A DNA stretch of 64,000 bases, from positions 66,532,061 to 66,596,060 of the forward strand of contig NC_088200.1 in NCBI RefSeq assembly GCF_028769735.1. Reading direction: 5' to 3'. Under the pieces are notes generated by a model that saw only the letters and a list, made by a program, of their open reading frames with translations, did no database searches and was not told the DNA's origin. The position numbers were made by a program, and so were the translations under genes. Positions 38,431-50,254 of this stretch are shown piece after piece (positions within the stretch are counted from its first letter, which is position 1; the number at the start of each line of letters is the position of its first letter). This DNA comes from Zonotrichia leucophrys gambelii (lineage: Eukaryota > Chordata > Aves > Passeriformes > Passerellidae).

Positions 38431-40559
38431 CATAAATATATGCTGCCCTGCAATGTGAAAACACAGACAGTTGTTCACAAAGGAGAGAAAAGAGTTCAGA
38501 AAATTTCATTCCAACACTGTGAATATGTGCCAAAATATCGGAATGAAATACTGACACCACAGAAGAAATGTCAGAACAAAGCATCAAAGTACAAAAGTGT
38601 TATATGGGGCAATGCCTCAAAGCATCCTGACTGTGACAAGCTGACAAGAAAATCTTGACTTAGAATGCATTTAAGTCAAAAAATAATATGACAAAAGGGC
38701 CGACAAGGAAGCTATGAGGCACAAAGATTCTTAACTCTGGACAACCAGTGAGGTTTTAAAAGGCAGAAAGAAATAAAGCACTTATTTTAAGCAATGATTA
38801 ACTAAGTGAGAAGAAAACAAAATTGTTGGATGAAGAAGGGCCAGAAGTGTGTCATTGGGGCCTACAAGAAACTTTCAAAGCAAGTTATTTCAGTGTTCAG
38901 AGGAAAGGAAAATTGAAATTATGACCCAGTAGGCTACACAGATGGAACAACTCTAATTGATGTGAGGCCAGACTGGCACTGGTTGGATTCACAGAACCAG
39001 CTGGCTCCCTGTTCCTGCTTCTGTCTTTCTCTTTGCTAAGATGCACAATGGAACCTCAGAGTGGCATATGTAGGGATTAGTTTTGCATGAAATACCAGGA
39101 CAAAAGGAAGGAGCTCTTTATTTTCCTTGGAAGATTTTTCCTTCTGGATTTTTTGCATCCAATTTTACACTCACTGCAAACAAAAACAACCTAGATGTGA
39201 GATTATATCCAGTAATTCTTAAACATATAATGACAGTATGGTATGTATCACAACTAGTACTAATCTATACAGTCAAATTCAGCTCCTCCTTGCACAGATC
39301 ACTGTGCGCACAGGTCACAGGTAGCTGCCTGACATTGGTGGTACTGCCAAGAGAAGTTCATTCTCTGATGGTTGGCTGACTTTTGCTAAACTGGATATAA
39401 CTGTTCAAGTCTGAACTTTTATGAAGCACCAGCTGTGGTAAACACCCCTCATCCGCAGTGAGACTCAAAGTACTCTCAGCAAACATACACTTTAAATTAA
39501 ATTCAGCTCCTGTTGGAACAAAATTCCTTTACTATAAGATGAAGGGATGAACTCAAAGTATTTTCAGCTGGATCCTTATTGATTCAGATGACATCTAGAC
39601 TGCTGCTGAACATCCAGCACCACCTTCAGAAACATCCCAAACAGAACTCAAAAGTAACACTTTGAAAGGACTAGCTTGGGCTAACCTCACTTGCATGCAA
39701 GGCTTGATAAAAAGCACAGTCAAGTGGGATTTTGTTACAGTTCACTCCCAGGAGAGTGAACTGCCTAAGCATAAGTTAGAAACCAAATATTAAAATATAA
39801 CAAGATCCAAATGCTAGGTCCTGCAGATAAAATGCATTACAGAGACAGTTGACAACAGTTGTATTTGTAGAAATATTCAGACTTTAAAGCAGAATTATAG
39901 GCACAACAGTGCCATCCAGGGGCCAGCTAATTGCTGGTAAATTTCCTGAAACTATTTTGGGGGGTTTTCTCTTTGTTTTGGGTTGTTTGCTTTTGATTTT
40001 TTTGTTAGTTTGAATTTTTGTTTTTGCTTCGTAAAAAATAATAACAACAAAACAAAAAATATTATTCATTCTCAAACATACTAAGCTTTGCTTATATTTA
40101 AGCACAGCCTTTGCAAGAGTTTCAATAGAAGAATATTTGTAGCAATTTAAATCAACAAATCCTCCTAGCACAAGAAACTGGCAATGATGAGGAAAGTTCT
40201 GATGAAACTTTGCCAAAATTTTCAGACTGAGACATCACTCAGTCCAAAACACATGCTCAGCCACACTTCACCACGGCTATTTAAAATTAATTACGTATAT
40301 AAAACTTCACACAACCAAAGCTTCAGGACGTTTCTACACAGCCCTAAATCTTCCTTCTGCGCAAACGGAAGATTCAGTCTGAAAATTGTGAGGCACTTTT
40401 TTGAAAACGGAGGCTGTTTTGTCACTGGGCCATGGAGCAAAAGCCTGGAGCTACGGCAGCGGCCACAGCTTACTCCTGCAACGCCTTCCGTTCAGCAGCA
40501 ACAAGGCAGGAAAAGGAAAAATCCCAAAATATTTCTACTATAAATTAGAAATATTTCTA
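38431..40559. other. Intergenic DNA directly upstream of the SRFBP1 promoter
   Basis: Contains the T/G-rich tract at about 39957-40030 and otherwise ordinary sequence. The GC content rises from about 40440 as the CpG island is approached. No divergent gene could be recognised. Confidence 0.5.
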
Positions 40560-40565
40560 CTATAA
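40527..40565. repeat. 17-bp tandem direct repeat at the CpG-island edge
   Basis: AAATATTTCTACTATAA occurs at 40527-40543 and again at 40549-40565 without mismatch, a 22-bp period. It marks the boundary between AT-rich DNA and the CpG island. Each unit includes TATAA, but its distance from the likely start site makes a TATA role doubtful. Confidence 0.9.
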
Positions 40566-40936
40566 GCTCGCGGGGGCAGAGGCCACTTCAGTTTAACGAT
40601 TTACAAGCCTGCATCGGCCGGATTAAACCAGCCAACAGGCCGGCCGGCCAGCACCGCCAAGCACAGCCCCGCGCCGCGAAGCTTTAGGTTTCACCGGGGG
40701 CCGGGCGACCTCGTTAGGCTCGGCCCAGACGCCCCGGGTAGGCCGGGATGGGGATCCGCCCCGTGTTCGGTGAGGCCCGGGAGGAGAGCGGCCCCAATCA
40801 AAGCTCTTTAGCCCGCGTTGAAGGCGGGCTCTGGGGCGGGGCTGCGGCCCCTGGGCGCCTGCGCGCGGTTTCGGTTCGTGCGGCGGCGTGCGGCGGCGTG
40901 CGGGGCTCGGAGCGGCCTGCGCGGTTCTGTGGCGCC

Positions 40937-40966
40937 ATGGCTCCTGTGCTGAACCTCAACAACGAG
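40937..40966 (+). CDS. SRFBP1: SRFBP1 coding exon 1 (start codon to first splice donor)
   Basis: This exon encodes the N-terminus of serum response factor binding protein 1, a nuclear protein of the BUD22 family. The family is linked to SRF-dependent transcription in vertebrates, and yeast Bud22 to small-subunit ribosome biogenesis. The ten codons read MAPVLNLNNE and end exactly at a GAG|gtgaga donor in phase 0. The ATG sits in a good Kozak context (gcgccATGg). As I recall it, vertebrate SRFBP1 begins with a short variable stretch followed by LNLNNE, and that motif is present here. Joined to the exon at 62937 the frame continues as VVKMRK, the expected next residues. I chose 40937 because it aligns with the known N-terminus. 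The same frame is also open upstream to an ATG at 40748, which I take to be chance in GC-rich DNA. The recognition is from remembered family sequence, not a database search. Confidence 0.9.
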
Positions 40967-40994
40967 GTGAGACACCCGGGGCGCCGCTGGGAGC

Positions 40995-41029
40995 GGGCCG
41001 GGGGGGCTTGGGCCGGGGAAGGGCCGGGG
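40995..41029 (+). other. G-quadruplex cluster at the 5' end of intron 1
   Basis: Six GGG-or-longer runs occur within 35 bp, starting 29 bp after the exon 1 donor. Quadruplex motifs on the non-template strand at the start of first introns are a known vertebrate pattern. It lies inside the CpG island. Confidence 0.75.
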
Positions 41030-42639
41030 TGGCGGCGGCGGATCGGCCTGCCAGCGAGCCGGCTCGGGGCCGAGCCTGCTGCAGCCGGCGTGGCGGCCCG
41101 GAGCCGTGGGGGAGACCGCGGGTGACCGGCGCCATCCCTCGGCGTGGGAGAGGGCGTCCCGTGTGCTGGAGCTCCGCTGTGATGGAAACAAACATCCGTC
41201 GGGTGAAGTTAAACTGCTTGCAGGAGGTGTCACGCGATTGCGACACGTGTGCCTCGGCGCGGCGTCCTGACCCCCAGTGCCGTTCCATCGCGCCTGCCTC
41301 GCTGTGTTTGGGTTCACGCTGAAATCTTGCAGGTGATCTAGCGGACCCGCCAAAGTCCCAGCTGCCTGCCTCCTGGATGGCAAAGATATTGCCTTATTTT
41401 CTCGCACATGGACAGATTGAAAATGAAAAGTGAATAGGTTACAGCTAATTTCTTCTTGTTCTGTAAGAAGTTTGAAGAATTTAGCGAAGTGTAACCTCTT
41501 CATCAGGAAAAGTGTTTGATAGTGCATAAAATCAAGATATTTAATCAGTAGTTTTTGGTTCACACTGTTAACAAGTGTAAGGTCAGAAATGAGTGATTTG
41601 ACATTGAAACATACCTGTAAATCACCAAGGAGAGAAGAGGGTACTTCATTCATTGTGGTAGTGTGGACTCCTTGTGGTTGATTCACATTTGAGTGATGTT
41701 TAATAGTCTTTCACTGCAAAAATGCTAATAACAAGGGATGAAAACAGGAGCATTCTTTGATTTGAGGAGCTCCTCATAAAAAGAGTACAGTAAGTTTCTG
41801 CACAAAACATTGGAAGATTTCAGGAATGTCATTTCATCTAATACTTCAAACATAACTTTGTCCTGAGAGGAAACTGAAAGTTCTGGAGAAGGTAGCTTTT
41901 ACTTGTTTCTGCAAAAAGTGGACACTCTGTCCTACCTTACATCTCAGATAGAGCTGTTATTACAAAGACTGAAATCCTGGATGTCATCTCTTCTAAAGGG
42001 ACAGAAGATCAGTCTGGCTTAGAGTAGGATGAGACCTAGCGTGAGTAGAGTAAAAGGTGTTTTCCATTTCTATGCATATGTCCTTTTGTAAGTGTCAGAG
42101 CTGTATTAATGACTGTGGTGTTTAGTTATAAAATGTAAAATAAATTATTTACCAATACCTGGATATTTCATATCTCTATAACAGATACCCTCTGTGTATT
42201 TGTTACAGAGATGCCCTTGTAAGAGTACATTCTAAGAGTAAAAATCATATCTTCCTCTAATAAAGATGAAATGGAGGAATTTTATTAGGACCATGTTTAA
42301 ATGCGTAACTTTTGAAAATGCAGTCTATTAAGTAATATTTCTTGTCTATTCTTCCAGTTTGCTCAGGGAGAGCAAATTATGGAGCAGCTCCGTTCTGTGC
42401 ACCTTCAGCTTTCCACAGTCAGGCAATACTGTGGGGGTCATGTGGGTTTTTTCCCATTGGGCCATATACAGTAGGTAGGATGGTCTTTGTTGCAGAGACA
42501 ACCTTGTCACCCTTATACAGCTGATAACTTGTTTGTATTTGCTGGATTTACAGGAAACCACTATCTGAAGGGAGTCTACAAGAAAGCTGGAAAGAGACTT
42601 TTCTCAAAGGCATGTAGAGATAGTAGAAGAGGGAATGGC

Positions 42640-42892
42640 TTTAAATTGAAAGAGAGTATATTTGGGTTGGATATTAGGAAGGAATTCTGTGGTGTGAGGG
42701 TGGTGAGGCACTAGTGTGTGTTGGGCTGTGCATATGTGGATGCCTGTCTCTCGAGATGTGTAGGCCAGGCTGGATGCACTCCAAGCAACCTGGTCCAGTG
42801 GGAGATGACTCTTCCCATTGCAGCAAGGTCAGAACCAGGTGGTCTTTAAGCTCCTTTTTAACCCAAACCATTCTATGAAATTCTGTGATATT
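42640..42892 (+). mobile_element. CR1 LINE 3' end in SRFBP1 intron 1
   Basis: The blocks GGTTGGATATTAGGAAGGAA, GAGGGTGGTGAGGCACTAG and CCTTTTTAACCCAAACCATT are followed by ATTCTATGAAATTCTGTGAT. They identify a CR1 3' end with its terminal repeat, in the same orientation as the gene. Confidence 0.85.
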
Positions 42893-44021
42893 ATATATTT
42901 CAGGCTTTAATTCTAGCAAAGAAAGACTTCTGCTTTTAATTAATGTAAAATACCATGTCCTGCTAAATGGTGGAATCTTAAGGAATTCTAGGATGACAGA
43001 TTTAATTTTTTTTTTACCAGTTCACCTTTTGTTTGCAGGAAGAACAGATATTCTTAAAACCAATGTTTCCCAGTGAGATAAACTGGCACTTATCTTAATG
43101 TTAATTGACCTCTATTTTAATTACTTACTGGTTTTTGTTTGATATTAGTTGCTGAGAAATAGTTATAAGTGTCAGAATTCTTACTTGTTCTACAGTGTCT
43201 TCTACATCAGGTGCATGTGTGCTTTGAAACTAGAGGACACTTAATTGCATCATGATTTAATGGTGATGATTTAGAAAATGCTCTGGGGAAATTGGACAAA
43301 TAGTGGACTGTGATGCCTTTGTCCCTTCTGAGAGCTTTTGAACTCATTGGTTAATTTCAGAGAAATTGGAAAGGAATGGAGACTTTAAAAGTTGTTGGGC
43401 TTCAGGTTTTTTTAATTACAATTTGCTTGAAGAATAATACCTCCATGGAGCAATAGTCTCCCAGCTGTTCTGATCTATGGGGAGCAAAGAATGAGAATGT
43501 TGTACTCTTTAGTGACTGGATGAATGAGGGATTTAAGGTAGCTGTACAATGTTAAGGACCCAGGATGAAAAGAGGAAATTGCAATTATTGTGATGAGGTG
43601 AAATAAGACAGAAAATAATAATAAACCAATCATATTCACAAATAATTAGTTTAGACATTTCATTAATGTTTCTTTTCATGAAAAGTTGTTCATAGCAGTG
43701 AAAGTGCTTCAAAATATCACACTATTTCCATGTTAACAAGCAGGACTTGTGCCAAAAGTGTATAAATTATTTCTTTCATTTACCCTAATCGAATATATAC
43801 CTAGATGATAACAAAAAAAGTAAGGTCTTGGCAGAGCTCACAGCCAGCAAGGTCCAGTAATTTTAGGAAGCTATCTTGCTGCTGGTAAATAGCATGGTAC
43901 AGTTTCAGTGTGACTGCATGACTGAAAAATTGAGATTGAAAAGGGTTAAGAAACAATATTTTTGTAATGCAGGCATTGTATTACTGTATGGGATTGCTGC
44001 TTTTTGATTACTGGATGAATT

Positions 44022-44046
44022 GGGTGGGTGAAGGAGGGAGGGTGGG
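44022..44046 (+). other. G-quadruplex motif in SRFBP1 intron 1
   Basis: Five GGG runs occur within 25 bp on the coding strand, with intervening lengths of 1, 6, 1 and 1 base. This satisfies the usual four-tract G-quadruplex rule with short loops. It would also be present in the nascent RNA. Confidence 0.8.
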
Positions 44047-44424
44047 TGCAGAGGAAATAAAAACCACAAAATTGGAACGAAGTGAAGCAGTGAAGACTAG
44101 AGTTTTTGGGAAAGAAGAAAATGCAGTATTTCTTACCATTTTCTTTCATCACTGAAACAAAGGAAAGCATAAGTCCTAGAATGAAAATCTCAGTTTTGCT
44201 ATTCCATATTCACGGATATGGTCTTACTTTTGAAGGGTTTGTCTGTATCAAGTCTAATGGTATTCTCCAGTTGTGGTTACTCTTACAGGCATGCATACTG
44301 AAGGAATAATTTTAAAAACCTGTTGCTGTCTTGAATATGTTTCCTATTTTAAAAAGCTTTTAAGAAATTTCAGGTGTCTTGCCACAGAATAGCTCCCAAT
44401 GTTAAACTGTTCTGGAAACATTTG

Positions 44425-44435
44425 CTAGATGGCAG
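44425..44435. promoter_or_regulatory. CTCF-like core motif
   Basis: CTAGATGGCAG fits the central part of the CTCF consensus (SYAGRKGGCRS) at all 11 positions. The three bases before it do not fit. It lies in intron 1 about 3.5 kb after the promoter. Confidence 0.3.
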
Positions 44436-46885
44436 CACATAATCATCAACTACCATGGGTAAGGGCAAGTTTTAAGGGAGATAGCTCATGTTTAATGTGA
44501 AAAAATTATCCTTGTTGATCAGCAGTACACAATAGTATGAAACAGAAGCTGTTGAATGGGAGTCCTAGAGATTTTTAGGGTTTTTTTCAGCACCTGTGTT
44601 TCTTCAATTATGTTGTTCTGCTTTTACAGGCCTAATCTGCTAATGATATTGAATTAATGCGACAAATTCAGTTCTCTTTACATTCTCTTTTTTTTTTTTT
44701 TAATGGTATTCTGTTTGCAGCTACCTCAAGGAGCTATGCTGTAGAAAGCTCATGAAGCTAATGCAAATGAAGTCTGTATACAGTGTTTTAAAAATAAGTG
44801 TTCGTATATGTACCTCCATGAGTGCTGTAATGGCTAAAGTTGAATATTAGTAAGGCATCATATTATAAAAAGCAAATTCTTGGAGTTGAAAGTTGTTTCT
44901 GTAGGACACGTGAATCAAATTTTCCAGACTTGATTGGATATCAAAACTTTGCTATCAGGTGAATTATTCTCTTAAATTTGTAGTAATTAATCTTATGCAG
45001 ACAAAATAGTTTTTCTCTGTATTTACAAAACTACTATTTAGATAATAAAAGCTGATGTCTGCATAATGCTTGTCATCTATAATGGAATTGTTCTTTTTCT
45101 TTCCTAAACGGTAGGATCAAGATAAAACCATACCTTGAGAATGATGTGTGTGCACAGTTATTTTTCAGCCTGCCAAGCAAAGTCCAGAATTAAAATTGTT
45201 ATGCAGGGAGCTTAGTTATAAAGCTCGAGGTGATAAATTCCATTTATATTGTTTTGAGTCCCAGCACTTTGTGTTGTGATACTCTACATGGCAACACTCA
45301 GCTCTTCTACTCTTTAGATTTAGGACAGACATCCTGGCCTCACATTTAGCTGGGCAGCAGTTTAGGTCATGGCATGTGTAGAAAGCAGTCTGGAGGTGTG
45401 AATTAAGAATTTAAATTGGTGTATTGCAAAGTCAGGTATGAGTAGCGTGGCTGATAATGAAAAAAATCAGACAAGCAGCCACAGAGGATAACCTTAACTT
45501 AGGGAGAAAGACTGACATACAGTCTCTGGAAGTCTGAAACTGCAGTCTTGAGTTTTAGCTGTAGTTTAATAATTGTACAAAACTATATCTGTAGTTATTT
45601 AATCTTTTATCACAGTGCAAACAGAAGTAAATGTGTATTTGTAGATGCTTATATAAAGACTGAGTTTTCTTGGTGTAGTGTGGATAGGTGTTGTGTTTGT
45701 CCTTTGGTGTTCAGATGCAGCTAAGACAGAAAACAAAAAGTATAGAGCTATTGAAATTGCATTTATACATGTCTTTGTTCACAAATTGAAGAAAGTTCAA
45801 GTACATCTTTCTACAAGTAAGTAACTTTTGGTCACCAAAGTTTCTGTATAGCAGTAAAGAGAATGTGGTCTGAACAGAATGTCTGGAAAGATTAGGGAGG
45901 GGGAAATTGAGCAAGTCATTAATTCTTCCTGAAGCTGAATTGATTTCTATAACCAGGAACTGCGTCATGTTTTTTGTAAGGTGCACTAAAAGTGAAAGAT
46001 CTGAGCATTTACCCATGCTAGTCCTTTGTGTATTATGTATTTCTAGTTTTTATACAGTACATCTAGCATGCTTAAATACTTAAATACATGCTTTTTAATT
46101 GATAATAAAATTAACCTAAAGTTTTTTAGTCTTTGAATGGTCACCATTTTTGCAAGAAGCATTCTGTACAAAGTGAGTATTTATTTGCAGTTACTTAAGA
46201 TCTTCTGTAATTTCAGCCTTCTTCAACATTATGTATGACTGTCTTGTCACTCAGATGTAATAAACCTCTCTGTGTTTAATTGAATTATGGTGATAAATTA
46301 GATATACAATTCAAAATCTTATTTATTCAAGGTTTGGTTTTTTACTCACATTTTATTCTGTAGGAACCGAGAGAGTTGAAGCACCTTCAGTGTTAAATAT
46401 AAGACTTTTTGTGGAGAACTGCTTTGCAGCTCAGACATATGAGACGTGCCCCTGATGGAGTGTGATTCTCTAACTGTGGTTCCTTCACAAATGTCTGGAC
46501 TTGCTGCTTCTGAGTCTGGGGCTTCTCGCTCACCCATTCCAGCCAGGTGGTCTTGCCTCCCACTTCTGTGCTCATAGGAAGTTTGTTGCTAGAGTGCTTT
46601 TCTGCTGCAGATTGATGGTAACAATCTTACCGGGTTCTGATGAGCCCGCGGGAGCAGCAGCCGTGTGGGACTTGTTGTGAGTGGGATGGGCGCAGAGGTA
46701 GAGAGATGGATTATCCCACCACAGCGGGCGAGCTGTTTGATTGCGTCATAGAGCTGTGCTGTATTTCATCTCACTTAGGTGTTTCTCTGTAAGCAGTGGC
46801 TTTGTGTGAGATAAACGTAGAATTTAAGGAGGGTATTGAACCAGAAAAACCTACAATAAGGTGACACATAATGTACACTTATGTT

Positions 46886-46921
46886 GTCTGGCAGGTGTTT
46901 TGTGTCTGGCAGGTGTTTTGT
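46886..46921. repeat. 18-bp perfect tandem duplication in intron 1
   Basis: GTCTGGCAGGTGTTTTGT occurs twice in immediate succession without mismatch, indicating a recent slippage event and a possible length polymorphism. Confidence 0.92.
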
Positions 46922-47094
46922 GACCACTAGAAATAGTGGTCAAGGCTGTGAAGGCAGGAGAACTACAGAGTTCAAAGGGGAAGCCAAATGAGCCCTTACA
47001 TTACATATGGCTTTACGTAATGAGTTCCTAGGAGACTAGTTAAAAATCAGCTTTAAAGAAGAATCTTAAAATTTCAGTGGTGTCAGGGTATACA

Positions 47095-47230
47095 GGTGCC
47101 TAGGATGCTCTGTGGTCAGAATTGAAGCTGTGGCTGCATACTGGCACTGCCAAGATCTGTTTGTCTCTGACAATTTGTGTTCTTAAATACTTCCTTGAAC
47201 CTGGTCATACAGCCTCTTGTATGTCACTAA
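47095..47230. repeat. Direct repeat, left copy (136 bp)
   Basis: This segment begins GGTGCCTAGGATGCTCTGTG and ends TGTCACTAA. It is repeated 1548 bp downstream with the same length, order and orientation. The strongest shared core is TGGCACTGCCAAGATCTGT, and TTAAATACTTCCTTGAA is also conserved. I do not recognise the family. Flanking sequence outside the 136 bp does not match. Confidence 0.9.
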
Positions 47231-48642
47231 GTTTATATTTATTTTATGGGGAATGTGAGTAAGGGGGAAAAAACAGTCTCCTATCTGTTGCAAAAGAACA
47301 AGTTGCAGTCTGGTAGTAAGTAGAGGAAAGTGTAGTATTTGAGTTGTATTTCCAACAGTAATTAAGAAATTAACACCTGTTGCTCTCAGGGACTTGTCGA
47401 AGCATGATGCTTCAGTCTTTCTTTTAAAATGCACTTTACTATTGTGGGCAAATTGATATGAGCATTCAGATTTTTACTGTATTAGATCGAAGGATCCAAA
47501 TGGCTTCCATTATACTTCTCATGTATGTTTTGATATTTTAAAGTATATTCCTAAGCCTTCTTACTGTGACGAAAAAGAATTCTAGATGGAAACTTTCAAA
47601 ATAACACTGACAGAGTGCTGTAGACACTACCGTGTTTAAGGCAGTCCAGAATACTGGGCAGTCAGTTCAGTGCAGTGATCCAGCATCTCACTGAAATGAA
47701 GTAGCTACCCCCAAAGATCTATTTTTATGTTATCCCCTGAGCTATGAGGTAATTGCGGAATCTCTTAGGGCAATTTCATATTTGTGTCTGGTCTCCTTAT
47801 ATAAAGGAGAAGTGAGACTTGAGGTGAGGCATCTAACCAGTTACCTGATATTGGACTGAGCTGTGAGATATCTTAACTGCTCATAATTCAAGGTACAGTC
47901 TTATCTCTTAAGGCATGAAGCTATCTGAGGGGGGAAAAAAATTAATTTAATAGCTAAGTTGTTATAAAACTTTCCAGTAATTGAGAAAACTGATGGATAG
48001 GTTCCCTCAGTCTGAGGTGAGTTTATTCCTATGAATCTCAATGACCAGCAGAGTGCACTAATCACAAATATTAACAAATACTGTTGCTGGGCTACTGTCT
48101 GGCAAAGGGTGATTTTATGGAGTGAGGGGAGCCTGGTCATGTGTTTCACCAGTGGGAGCATTTCCGTAGGAAAAGTCCTTGACTGTGCTCCAAAGGCTGC
48201 TTATCCAACAATTAGTACAAAATACATGAGCTCCCTGCAAGGAAAAACATGAACTCAGAACTCCTTACTCCTGAGAAAAATTCTTCTTGCTGGTGTATAG
48301 ACAAGTTCTCTTGCTATTTTCTCTGTGGTTTATGAGCTGTATTTCATCCAGCACCTATACAGCGTGCTGGCCAAACCATTTTCTTGAAGTAGAAACATTC
48401 ACCCTAGACTCTTATACCAGGCTTTTTCAATTCTGTTAAGTGCCCCAGCATCTAAGCTGTTCCTCAGATGGTGGACGCCAGTTCTTGTTCTCTCCTGAGC
48501 TATCTGCCAGTATGGTTCACACATGTATCACAGCATCTCTGCGTCTTGGTCAGCTTTAGCTGGCTTGAAGTTCATGTGTGACCACTTCAAAATTATTCTT
48601 AAGGTAGAATGGCTAGCACTTGGACACTTTTGAAAAAATATG

Positions 48643-48778
48643 GGTGCCTAGGATGCTTTGTGGTCAAATTGAAGCTGTGGCTGGCTACTGGCACTGCCAA
48701 GATCTGTGTATCCCTGGCTCACACATGGTCTTAAATACTTCCTTGAAGCTTGTTCTGCATTCTCTTAAATGTCACTAA
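48643..48778. repeat. Direct repeat, right copy (136 bp)
   Basis: This is the partner of the segment at 47095, beginning GGTGCCTAGGATGCTTTGTG and ending TGTCACTAA. Scattered substitutions and single-base indels separate the two copies. They could be two insertions of an unrecognised short repeat or an old local duplication. Confidence 0.9.
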
Positions 48779-50254
48779 AGTCAGTTTAAAGTCTTGGAAA
48801 GGCATATAAACAAGTTATGAGAACTGAGAAAAGATAAATTTCTGCACGATTCAAAACTAAATAGCTAATCTTTTCCATCAGTTCATTTCTTAGTACACTG
48901 GCAAATCACTGTGTTTTTTCTGTATATTATAAGTCTATGCAAAGTTGGAAAGCAAACACGGCTTTCTTTTTAAACTCTGGAATACTTGGCAGGAGTCATT
49001 TTAGCTCTGTGGAAATGCATGTAAAAATTCTTGCATTAGTTTTGTTACTAATAAATAATTGTAGGCACAACAGTTTCTTGAAGAAGGAAAAGTTGTGCTA
49101 CATAGAGCTTGATTTCTGTTTAAAACAGTTCAAGTGTTAAATTCCTGACATTCTTTTACAGACCATGTAAATGTCCTAAGGAAAAAGTCTTTTGAAAGCT
49201 TATGAAATTTCCAAAGTTATACTCTGTGAGATAAAATTCTGAGGAATTGTGGCTTTTTTTTCCCCCTAGGAACTGTTCCAGCAGCTGTTTCTAAAGTTTC
49301 TAGAGTTGCCACATCATCAGTTTTACTAATATTAGCAGCAAATTCTGATCTGCTTGCTCTTCACACAGTTTTTTTTTCAGCAGATTACTGAAGCAATTAA
49401 CCATGGCTAACAAGGCAGTTTTTTACTTCTGACAGTGTTGTATACAGCCGTTATTGGACTACTGTACTTGAGGACAGGAATGAAAACTTTTTCTTAGCTC
49501 AAGTGGTTTATATAAAGTGTGTGTGGTAGGCCACGTAGGCTAGTAAGATGCTCTCATAAAGCAAAAACATCTGTGGTTCCTTGGTGTGGTAGTGTGCAAT
49601 AATGAAAAAAACATGCAAACGGTCATGGGAAACTTAGTAACTTTTACTTTAAGGGAACTGTGAGGTACTTGCAGTACACAGTGTAGTTTTTTTCATTAAA
49701 TGTAATTTATGGCTATATATGCCTGAGTAAGACACAATTTAAAAATAGTTCCGTTACAGTAAATGGGCATAATTGCTTACTGCTGTCCTTGCAGATGTCT
49801 TTTAGCAGCCTTTACATTGCTGAGTCTCGAACTTGGTGCTAAATGAAGAAGGAGTGAGGCTGTAATAGGTGTAGAAGGGAAGGTGTGGTGTTAGACTTTT
49901 CCATAATAGGCTTTCAAATTTGGGGGCTTGGGGGAGGAGATGTTCCTATAAGAGAATAGTAGCCAGTTGTGAATTCATTGCAATTTTTCATTGGTATGCT
50001 ATGATAAAATTCTTTTCAGTTTGTCTTGTGCTGCAGTAGTAAAGGGCAATTAATGGACAAGTAAAGAGGCCAACTACTAAATTCAGTGACTCTTTTGAAT
50101 GTGTTTCAAGTCATATAAACTAAAGGGATTTAAAAGTCTTGTACTGATTTTGTCTGAAAAAAGTACCATCATGTTATTTCCTTTGCAAAGAGGGGTCACA
50201 ATGATACCTGTTTATTCATGTGGCATTTAATACCAAATGAAGCTGTGCATAGAA

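Larger units (their letters stand above)
40560..41300 (+). promoter_or_regulatory. SRFBP1: CpG-island promoter of SRFBP1
   Basis: This stretch is far richer in G+C and CpG than the AT-rich DNA on both sides and surrounds the SRFBP1 start codon. Visible elements are a CCAAT box (40794-40798), a GC box GGGGCGGGGC of Sp1/KLF type (40833-40842), and an NRF1-like GCGCCTGCGC (40855-40864). The 10-bp unit GTGCGGCGGC is repeated twice, with a partial third copy, from 40878. There is no TATA box at a suitable distance, which fits a housekeeping-type promoter with dispersed initiation. From element spacing, transcription probably starts between about 40870 and 40930, giving a short 5' UTR (inference). 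The island may act in both directions, but I see no gene on the minus side. Confidence 0.85.

Noticed and set aside
38106..38587. Overlapping open frames of 74 and 117 residues
   Set aside because: They coincide largely with the CR1 3' fragment at 37999-38430, which is not coding in this part of the element.
40808..41686. 292-residue minus-strand open frame over the CpG island
   Set aside because: It is antisense to SRFBP1 exon 1. Its length comes mostly from GC-rich DNA poor in stops, and the translation resembles no known protein.
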